Below are positions 7,797 to 13,897 of a stretch of 14,907 nucleotides of DNA, in pieces; position 1 is the first letter of the stretch; each line of letters begins with the position of its first letter. The position numbers were made by a program, and so were the translations under genes. The notes under the pieces were generated by a model that was not told where the DNA came from, searched no databases, and saw only the letters and a program-made list of their open reading frames with translations. This DNA comes from JAHFUI01 sp041485905 (GTDB lineage: Bacteria; Acidobacteriota; Vicinamibacteria; Vicinamibacterales; CAVVIG01). The stretch is taken from contig JBGPKK010000112.1 of NCBI GenBank assembly GCA_041485905.1, positions 1 through 14,907 on the forward strand, in the 5' to 3' direction.

Positions 7797-8255
7797 ATGA
7801 ATCTCAAGGTGAACGGCCGCACGCACACGGTGGACGTGGATCCGGCGACCCCGCTGCTCTACGTCCTCAGCGACGACCTGGAGTTGCGTGGGCCGAAGTT
7901 CGGCTGCGGACTCGGCCAGTGCGGAGCCTGCACGGTGATCGTCAAAGGCCTGGCGGTCCGCTCGTGCATCACGCCAGTCAGCACGGTGGCGGGATCCGAC
8001 ATCACGACGATTGAAGGGTTGGGAACGGTCGAGAAACCGCATCCGATCCAGAAAGCGTTCATCGACGAGCAGGCGATGCAATGCGGGTTTTGCATCAACG
8101 GCGTCATCATGACGGCCAAGGCCTTCCTCGACCGCAATCCGAAAGCGCCCGACGCAGACATCCGGCAGGCCATGTCCGGCGTGTTGTGCCGATGCGCCGC
8201 TCACGTGCGGATGATTCGCGCCATCAAGCGGTACGCGAAAGGGGTGACCGCATGA
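7797..8255 (+). CDS. [2Fe-2S] subunit of a molybdenum hydroxylase (IorA/XDH small-subunit family)
   Basis: 152 residues from the ATG at 7797; an upstream in-frame ATG at 7779 would add six residues, but the family normally begins MxLxVNG, as here. The plant-type ferredoxin cluster is held by Cys37, Cys42, Cys45 and Cys57 (FGCGLGQCGACT...C), and the second, helical-domain cluster by Cys96, Cys99, Cys131 and Cys133 (CGFC...CRC). Together they carry electrons from the Mo site to the external acceptor. Length and Cys pattern are standard. The stop overlaps the start of the large-subunit gene as ATGA. No FAD subunit gene follows, as in isoquinoline oxidoreductase and related enzymes that pass electrons to a cytochrome or another acceptor. 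It has no signal peptide of its own and probably crosses the membrane together with the Tat-signalled large subunit. Confidence 0.93.
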   Translation: MNLKVNGRTHTVDVDPATPLLYVLSDDLELRGPKFGCGLGQCGACTVIVKGLAVRSCITPVSTVAGSDITTIEGLGTVEKPHPIQKAFIDEQAMQCGFCINGVIMTAKAFLDRNPKAPDADIRQAMSGVLCRCAAHVRMIRAIKRYAKGVTA

Positions 8256-10606
8256 AATCCCTGACGTTTGTAGCGCAGGGCTTAAGCCCTGCGCTACAGA
8301 AGATGACCCCCGACGCGCGCGCAGCCATGATATCCCGCCGCAACTTCATCAAAGGCTCGGGCGCGCTCTTTGTGGCGTTCAGCGGCCTCGACGTGGCGGC
8401 GTTGGCTCAGCGGCTCGACGGCGCGGGCAGCAATCAGCTCGATTCGTGGCTTGCCATCGCGGCCGACGGCCGCGTCACGGCGTACACCGGCAAGTGTGAG
8501 TTGGGCCACGGGCTCTACACAGCGCAAATGCAGCTGATCGCCGAAGAGCTCGCCGTCCCGTTCGATCGCGTCACGCTGATCCAGTGCGACACGGCGCTCA
8601 CGCCTGATCAGGGCACAACGTCCGGCGCACAGTCGCATCCCACGAACTTCAATCAGGGCAACCTCGCGCTTGCGGGCGCGACGGCACGCGAAGCGCTTCT
8701 TCAGCGCGCGTCAACACGCCTTGGCGCATCCGCCGACCAGCTCACGGTCAGCGACGGCATCGTCAGCGTGAAGTCGGATCCCTCGAAGAAAGTCGCGTAC
8801 GGCGACCTCGTGGGCGGCCGCACGTTCGCAATCGCCCTCAATCCGAACGCGAAGCGAAAGCATCCGCGCGACTGGAAGGTGCTGGGCACGCCCGTGCCGC
8901 GGGTCGAGTTCCCGGCGATGGTCACGGGCCAGTTCGAGTTCGTCCACAACGTGCGCGTCCCCGGCATGCTGCACGGTCGAGTCGTCCGGCCGCCAGCGGT
9001 GGGCGCGACGGTCGTGAGCGTCGACGAAAGCTCGGTTCGAGGTCTGCCCGGCGTCGTGAAAGTGGTCGTGAAGAAGAACTTCGTCGGCGTGGTCGCAGAG
9101 AAGCCGTGGCAGGCGATTCAAGCCGCCGGCAAGCTGAAGGTCGACTGGACGCTGGGCAGCGGGTTGCCGAGCCAGGCGGCGTTTCACGACGGCCTGCGAA
9201 ATCAAAAGCCGACGCGCGATACGTTTGTCGTCAACTCGAAGGACGTCGAAGCGAAGCTCGCGAGCGCCGCGAAAGTGGTGAAGGCCACCTATCTGTATCC
9301 GTACCAGATGCACGGATCGATCGGCAGCTCGTGCGCGGTTGCCGATGTGCAGGGCGACAAGGCCACTGTCTGGTCGGCTTCGCAGGCGGTGCATCCGCTG
9401 AAAAATTCGACGGCGATGATTCTCGGTCTGCGGCCGGAAAACGTCCGCGTCGTCTTCAAAATGGGCTCTGGCTGCTACGGATGTAACGGCGCCGACACGG
9501 TGTCGTACGATGCGGCGCTGCTGTCGCAGGCAGTCGGCAAGCCGGTGCGCGTGCAGCTCACGCGGAAAGACGAGATGGCGTGGGGCGAGAACTACGGCCT
9601 CGCGTTCGTCATCGACCAGCGCGCGGGCGTCGACGCCAACGGCGCGATCGTCGCCTGGGATCACGAGTCGTGGTCGCCGACCCTGGGCGGCCGGCCCGGC
9701 GGGAATAGTCCTGGAAACGTGGCGTCGGGATTTCTGGCCGGCTTCGAGCCCCAGGCGTTCACGCCGCGATCGCCCGCGCCCGATCCGACCAACTACGCGA
9801 ACAACAGCAACCCGGTCCCCTCCTATGTGACCGGCTGCGTGGGCGACCGCTGCGGCGGTACCGGCACCATCGCGAGCCAGCGCGTGCTGACGCACAACGT
9901 GAAGTCGATGTTCTTCACGGGACCGCTCAGATCTCCTGAGCGGCTGCAGAACACGTTCGCGCACGAATCGTTCGTGGACGAAATTGCCGCGCAAGTGAAA
10001 GCAGACCCTGTCGCATACCGTCTGCGCCACCTGAGCGATCCGCGGCTGGTCGAAGTCGTGAAGGCGGCGGCCAAAGCGGCGAACTGGGACCCACGCCCCT
10101 CGCCGCGTCCCGCGATTCGGCGCACCGGCGTTGCCGCCGGCCGCGGCATGTCCTGTGTGCTGTACGAGGGCGACAACGGCTACTGCGCGATGGTCGCCGC
10201 GGTGGAGGTCAATCAGGACACCGGACGCGTCGCGGTGAAGCGACTTGTGATCGCGAACGACTGTGGTCCGATTTCCAATCCCGACGGTCTCAGGAACCAG
10301 CTCGAAGGCGGCGCGCTGCAGGGAATGAGCCGGGCGCTGCTGGAAGAGGTGACGTGGGACGATCAGAAAATCACGTCCGTGGACTGGCGCACGTATCGGC
10401 CGCTGTATCTCGGCGCCGACGTGCCGGCGATCGAGACGGTCCTCATCAACCAGCCCGACGCGAGAGCGCTGGGCGCGGGAGAGACCGCGGTGACCGTCAC
10501 CGCCGGCGCGATCGCCAACGCGATCTTCGACGCCACCGGCGCGCGCATCCGGCAGGTCCCGTTCACGCCAGAGCGCGTGAAGGCGGCGCTCGACGCGCGG
10601 CTCTGA
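8252..10606 (+). CDS. Tat-exported molybdopterin subunit of an IorB-like aldehyde/N-heterocycle oxidoreductase
   Basis: 784 residues from the ATG at 8252, chosen because it overlaps the previous stop (ATGA) and follows AAAGGGG with a 7-nt spacer. The Tat motif SRRNFIKGS (28-36) precedes a hydrophobic run. The body shows xanthine dehydrogenase-family Mo-pterin features: GKCELGHGLYTAQMQLIAEEL, the hammerhead segment VHNVRVPGMLHGRVVRPP, the block LRSPERLQNTFAHESFVDE, and the catalytic Glu744 in GAGETAV before AIANAIFDATGARIR. The single-chain size with a Tat signal, paired only with a 2Fe-2S subunit, matches isoquinoline 1-oxidoreductase beta and related periplasmic aldehyde dehydrogenases; these two cannot be told apart here. 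Oddity: codons 6-16 are made of a 30-bp perfect palindrome, lengthening the region before the Tat motif to about 27 residues. Starts at 8303 or 8327 would exclude it but lack a good ribosome site. Confidence 0.92.
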   Translation: MKSLTFVAQGLSPALQKMTPDARAAMISRRNFIKGSGALFVAFSGLDVAALAQRLDGAGSNQLDSWLAIAADGRVTAYTGKCELGHGLYTAQMQLIAEELAVPFDRVTLIQCDTALTPDQGTTSGAQSHPTNFNQGNLALAGATAREALLQRASTRLGASADQLTVSDGIVSVKSDPSKKVAYGDLVGGRTFAIALNPNAKRKHPRDWKVLGTPVPRVEFPAMVTGQFEFVHNVRVPGMLHGRVVRPPAVGATVVSVDESSVRGLPGVVKVVVKKNFVGVVAEKPWQAIQAAGKLKVDWTLGSGLPSQAAFHDGLRNQKPTRDTFVVNSKDVEAKLASAAKVVKATYLYPYQMHGSIGSSCAVADVQGDKATVWSASQAVHPLKNSTAMILGLRPENVRVVFKMGSGCYGCNGADTVSYDAALLSQAVGKPVRVQLTRKDEMAWGENYGLAFVIDQRAGVDANGAIVAWDHESWSPTLGGRPGGNSPGNVASGFLAGFEPQAFTPRSPAPDPTNYANNSNPVPSYVTGCVGDRCGGTGTIASQRVLTHNVKSMFFTGPLRSPERLQNTFAHESFVDEIAAQVKADPVAYRLRHLSDPRLVEVVKAAAKAANWDPRPSPRPAIRRTGVAAGRGMSCVLYEGDNGYCAMVAAVEVNQDTGRVAVKRLVIANDCGPISNPDGLRNQLEGGALQGMSRALLEEVTWDDQKITSVDWRTYRPLYLGADVPAIETVLINQPDARALGAGETAVTVTAGAIANAIFDATGARIRQVPFTPERVKAALDARL
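8269..8298. repeat. Perfect 30-bp palindrome, REP-like, inside the Mo-subunit coding region
   Basis: The half TGTAGCGCAGGGCTT (8269-8283) is followed directly by its exact reverse complement (8284-8298). It is translated in frame as part of FVAQGLSPALQK, immediately upstream of the Tat motif. A perfect palindrome of this length is not expected by chance and resembles dispersed REP-type or palindromic elements. In mRNA it would form a very stable hairpin just after the start codon. No second copy occurs in this window. Confidence 0.9.
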
Positions 10607-10655
10607 TCGGTATCGCACCGCCCCCCACAGTCGTCCGCGAGCACAAGGAGGGTCA

Positions 10656-12055
10656 ATGACGATGCGACCACGATCAATGGTGCTGGCAGTCGCGGCCCTG
10701 TGCCTGAATGCGTGTTCAACGGCTCCCACCGAGCGAAGCCTTGCGCAGGACGCCGTCACGGCCATGGGAGGTAAGGAGAAGCTTCAGGCCATCCAGACCA
10801 TCACGATGAACGACGGCACTGGAACCCGCATGCGGCTCGGTCAGTTGAAGAAAGTGGGCGATACAGAGCCGGGCGGCACGTTGAAAAAGGTCGTCGAGAC
10901 CGTCGACATCACCGGCGGCCGCGCGTCGCTCGATTACGAGCTGACCAACGGCGACTTCACGCAGCACCGGCACGAGATCCTGACCAGGCGCGGCGACCAG
11001 CCGGTCGGCATCGAGATCGTCGGCACTCGTCCGATCGTGGCGACATCACCGGGAGGTCTCTTCAGCTGGGGCACGCAGAACTCGCCCGAGTTCCTCCTTC
11101 GCCGCAACGTCGTCAGCGTGGTGCTGGCCGCGGCCGACTCCGCTTCCGACGCGCAGCCCGCCCAGGACAAGACGTTCAACGGAAAGATGGCCAAGTACGC
11201 CGCGGTCAAGGCGTCACCCTTCCCCATCACATCACCATTCGCAAAGGCGGCAAGGACTATTCAGACGTGCAGTTCGCGTCGATCATGATCAACGATCCGG
11301 CGGCGCAGCAGGCGTTCGCCATTCCGGACAGCGCGTCGAAGGAAGCCGATCAGGCCGTCGCCGCCCGCGAATACTCGCCGCTCACGCTGACGAAGGTCGC
11401 CGACGGCGTTTATTTCGCGAAAGCGTACTCGCACAACAGCATGATTGTTGAATTTCCGACATGGCTTGCCGTGGTGGAAGCGCCGTACACCGAGGCGCAA
11501 ACCCATTCGCTCGAGCGGGCGGTGGCGGAACAGTTTCCGGGCAAGCCGATTCGATACGCGGTGGTGACGCACCATCATTACGACCACACGGGCGGCGTCC
11601 GCGCGATGGCCGCGAACGGGGCGACGATCCTTGTTGAAAAAAGCCACGAAGCGCCGCTCGGCGAGCTGCTCGATGCGCGCCACACGCACCCCCAGGACGA
11701 GCTCGACATCCGGCGCAACGCCCAGCCGCCGCAGAAGACGGGATCGATTGAAGTATATGAAGGGAAGAAGGTGATCAGCGACGGCGCTCAGAGCCTCGAT
11801 CTCTATCCAATCACCGGATCACCGCACGTGGACCCGATGGTGCTGGCGTATGTGCCCCGTACACGGGTCCTCTTTCAGAGCGATCTCTTTTTCCCAGGCA
11901 CCGGCGGCGGCGGTCCGCTCGCCGAGCACCTGCTGGCATCGATTCAAAGGTTGAACCTGCGGGTCGACACCATGGTCGGCGGACACGGCGGCGTCGGTCC
12001 GTTCGCGGAGCTCGTGAAGGCGGTCGCGCCGAAGCCGAAGGCTGCGGCGAAATAA
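10656..12055 (+). pseudogene. Metallo-beta-lactamase-fold lipoprotein gene broken by one frameshift
   Basis: The first part (10656-11288 as read) starts with a strong AAGGAGG site and a lipoprotein signal with lipobox LNAC (Cys20), then a beta-rich region beginning LAQDAVTAMGGKEKLQAIQTI. The second part, in the -1 frame (through 12055), continues logically from about 11210 as GVTLPHHITIRKGGKDYSD and carries the metallo-beta-lactamase core: HHHYDH near 11570-11587 (HxHxDH motif), then SPHVDPMV, FQSDLFF and VGGHGG supplying the remaining metal ligands. Joining the frames between about 11190 and 11225 gives one protein of about 466 residues, so a 1-nt loss (or 2-nt gain) is implied. No slippery heptamer suited to programmed frameshifting is visible. 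It lies 49 nt after the Mo-subunit gene and was probably the third gene of that operon. A sequencing error is an alternative, because both halves look well conserved. GTG at 11267 could start the second half alone, without a signal. Confidence 0.8.
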
Positions 12056-12072
12056 CGAGGCCTGGCCGCCCG

Positions 12073-12790
12073 TCACTTGCACGCGGCGGCGCGCGCCAGG
12101 TACGAGGAAGAAATCCTGAAGGGTTCGCTCGATTCGCAGACGATCCGCGACTGCCGTCCGCCTGGTGAGGATGCGGTCGGCGATCGGCTGCAGGAAGCGC
12201 CCGTATTTTTGGAGCGTGGCCAGGTCATCGCGGCGAGGGCGGCTTCAACCGCTGCCTGCGTGCTGGCGGGGATCAGCTCCATGCCCACGTGTCGATCATC
12301 GCCCTGGCCTCCTTCGCGTAGAGGCCCTGGGCGACAAGAATCTGTTCGAGATCAGGCAGCAGCGACGGCAGCCTTCGATCGAGCGCCCGTCGCTGGAAAT
12401 CGTCGCGGCCATCGGCAGCTCGAAGCGGCCGACACCGCGATAGAAGAGAAATTTTTCTGCGACGTCGATTGCAGCGGCGCGGCGTCGGTACGCCGGGCCG
12501 CGTAGTAATGACTGGGACCGCGTTCAACGGGAAAATCTGCGGAGGCGCCTGGAGAAACCGTGACATCCGTCCAGGCGATCGTGCTCGAAAGGCCTGGCGC
12601 GCGCAGGCTGGCGCCGTCGTTGAAGCTGTCGGGCGATACCACAGCCCGTGGATACCATTCGGTGATGAGGCCCTGCCGGAAGCACACGTCGACGTTCACC
12701 CTCGTTTCACGCGGAGCGTAAAAGTAGAGGACGGGCGTTTCCATCCGGACCGTGCCCGAGAGCGTGCCCTTGAGGGACGATAGCCGGCAT
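12073..12790 (-). pseudogene. Decayed gene relic with several frameshifts and an internal deletion
   Basis: Reading the minus strand, protein-like segments run in order through changing frames. 12744 to about 12455 gives METPVLYFYAPRETRVNVDV and SHYYAARRTDAAPLQ. A second frame gives KFLFYRGVGRFELPMAATI (to about 12370). A third gives LLPDLEQILVAQGLYAKEAR and MIDTW (to about 12285). Then MELIPASTQAAVEAALA and, in the second frame again, DDLATLQKYGRFLQPIADRI (to about 12160). The likely end is SYLARAAACK with a stop at 12073. Weak in-frame coding (SSLKGTLSGTVR) extends a little before the METP segment, above which stops appear. From memory these segments belong to one large conserved hypothetical protein found in acidobacteria and myxobacteria, with part missing between MIDTW and MELIPA and the N-terminus lost. 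It converges on the metallo-hydrolase gene with a 17-nt gap. Function unknown. Confidence 0.7.
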
Positions 12791-12967
12791 CAGCGGGCTG
12801 TCCGCGGGACTCAACCTACGGTCTTCGTCTCGGACGCGCGCTCGCCCTCTGCGACAGACCTTCACGATCAACTTTGTCAGTCCGGGTTCACTTTTGTGCG
12901 ATCGGATGACGGTTTCGTGCCCAGGTCAACGGATAGGGCCAGGTCCAAGCGTTGCAAGAGCAACGGC
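12791..12967 (+). other. Non-coding leader before the J-domain gene
   Basis: There is no convincing gene here. The plus-strand frame of the J-domain gene is open back to 12752, but the residues before 12968 look like translated non-coding DNA. A weak promoter may be present: TTGTCA at 12874-12879, then TGCGAT after 17 nt. A small hairpin GTTGC-AAGA-GCAAC at 12951-12964 sits just before the start codon and would hold the only purine-rich stretch in its loop. Confidence 0.4.
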
Positions 12968-13522
12968 ATGGCTCAAGACCCGCCGGTCGACTACTACGAG
13001 GTGCTTCAGATCAGCACGAACGCCGAGCCCGAGACGATTCATCGTGTCTACCGGCTTCTGGCACAGCGATTTCATCCGGACAACAAGGAGACCGGCAATG
13101 CGATCCGATTTCGCCTCCTGGCCGACGCACACCGCATTCTCAGCGATCCCGAGGCGCGCGCGCGCTACGACCTCGGGCATGCCGGGCAGCAGCAGGAGCG
13201 CTGGCGTCTCGTCGCTCGAGGTGTGGAGTCCGAGAACGACTTCGAAATCGAGCAGAACCTCCGCCTGACCGTGCTGGAAGTGCTCTATACGAGGCGGAGG
13301 ATCCAGCCGCACGAACCGGGGATCTTCGGTACCGATCTGGAAAAGATGACCGGTCGGCCGCGCGAGCACCTCGAGTTCACGATCTGGTATCTGCTTCAAA
13401 AGAAGCTCGTGCAGCGGTCGGACAATTCGGTGCTGATGATCACGGCCGACGGCCTCGACCACCTCGAGGGGCACTACCGAACCAATCCGCGGGTGGGCAG
13501 GCTGCACGCCGTGAACGAATAA
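12968..13522 (+). CDS. J-domain (DnaJ-like) protein with a C-terminal helical/winged-helix region
   Basis: 184 residues from the ATG at 12968. The J domain occupies about 7-70: VDYYEVLQIS, the helix ETIHRVYRLLAQRF, the HPD motif (His36-Pro37-Asp38) that stimulates Hsp70 ATPase, and ILSDPEARARYD. Residues about 95-175 hold a second conserved part (LRLTVLEVLYTRRR, REHLEFTIWYLLQKKLVQRSD, MITADGLDHLEGHY) that looks like a winged-helix fold with a terminal wing. There is no Gly/Phe region, zinc finger or client-binding domain as in DnaJ, so it is a specialised J protein, probably bringing DnaK to a particular partner or DNA site. The open frame extends upstream to 12752, but the family-like start is MAQDPPVDYYEVL. 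The ribosome site is weak (AAGAG, 8 nt upstream). It stands alone, not in an operon, between the gene relic and the island boundary. Confidence 0.88.
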   Translation: MAQDPPVDYYEVLQISTNAEPETIHRVYRLLAQRFHPDNKETGNAIRFRLLADAHRILSDPEARARYDLGHAGQQQERWRLVARGVESENDFEIEQNLRLTVLEVLYTRRRIQPHEPGIFGTDLEKMTGRPREHLEFTIWYLLQKKLVQRSDNSVLMITADGLDHLEGHYRTNPRVGRLHAVNE

Positions 13523-13553
13523 CTGACCCGTTGCGCGCCTGCTAGTCTCATCT

Positions 13554-13624
13554 GCCACGAAAACACGAAAACACGAAACGCAGCCGTGCCTTTTTTCTTT
13601 TTCGTGATTTCGTGGTTTCGTGGC
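13554..13624. repeat. Large inverted repeat built of iterated CACGAAAA units
   Basis: The left arm (13554-13578) has three tandem units of the type CACGAAAA. The right arm (13600-13624) has three units of the type TTTCGTGG and is the reverse complement of the left with two mismatches in 25 positions. The 21-nt spacer ends in a T-rich run. The structure begins 32 nt after the J-domain stop and could end that transcript, but no U-run follows the right arm. Its iterated form suggests a dispersed repeat element rather than a plain terminator. Confidence 0.8.
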
Positions 13625-13655
13625 TGCGCCGTTTATGAGACGGGCTCTACGAAGC

Positions 13656-13678
13656 TGGCGGTGAGGCACGGATTCGAA
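13656..13678 (-). other. tRNA-Ser 3'-end fragment, probable attachment site of an integrated element
   Basis: On the minus strand the 23 nt read T-loop TTCGAAT, T-stem 3' strand CCGTG, acceptor strand CCTCACC, discriminator G73 and CCA, with exactly the spacing of a tRNA. The 5' side of the T-stem (should be CACGG) is absent, as is the rest of the tRNA. The acceptor pairs with GGTGAGG and, with G73, points to a serine tRNA. Tyrosine recombinases commonly use tRNA 3' ends as attB and leave such a partial copy at one end. Given the orientation, the chromosome lies to the left and the element to the right. An old decayed tRNA is the alternative. Confidence 0.7.
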
Positions 13679-13897
13679 TTCTAAAAACGCGTCTTTCTAA
13701 GTGGTTGATGGCGCGCGACTTCTGATGATAAGAGTTTGAGTTCCAACTACTTACCAGCTTCTTGTAGTCCGCGAGAGTCCCCGCCAGTCCTCCGTATTCT
13801 ACCGGAGTTTTGGAGACATTTTGGCAACGATCGGCGGCGCCAGGCCGCAGCCATTCTCTGCGCGCTCTCAGACGAGCTTTTCCAATCGGAGGTATCT
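13679..13897 (+). other. Non-coding, AT-richer left end of the putative element
   Basis: No gene is seen. The first 60 bases are visibly richer in A and T than the surroundings. A weak promoter-like pair (TTGATG at 13705-13710, GATAAG at 13727-13732) points right. A hairpin CTCCG/CGGAG (13790-13807) followed by TTTT could be a small terminator or an attenuator for the gene at 13898. An imperfect ACTAC/GTAGT inverted pair around 13747-13769 may be chance or a recombinase arm site. Confidence 0.4.

Noticed and set aside
8711..10765. Very long open frame of 684 codons on the minus strand
   Set aside because: It lies antisense to the Mo-subunit gene. Its product is rich in Arg, His, Asp and Ala with no recognisable domain, as expected for the mirror frame of a high-GC gene.
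11190..11230. Programmed -1 ribosomal frameshift in the metallo-hydrolase gene
   Set aside because: No X-XXY-YYZ slippery heptamer in the right frame and no clear downstream pseudoknot were seen. A mutation or sequence error is simpler.
12077..12505. Plus-strand open frame between the metallo-hydrolase and the J-domain gene
   Set aside because: Low-complexity Ala/Arg-rich product without motifs. The protein-like signal in this stretch is on the minus strand, as a frameshifted relic.
13554..13624. CRISPR-like array from repeated CACGAAAA units
   Set aside because: The units are only 8 nt and have no spacers. They form two facing arms, so this is an inverted repeat, not a CRISPR array.
13741..13770. 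ACTAC/GTAGT inverted pair as a recombinase arm site
   Set aside because: Only 5 bp per arm with 13 nt between. It is too weak to support beyond a mention in the non-coding region entry.
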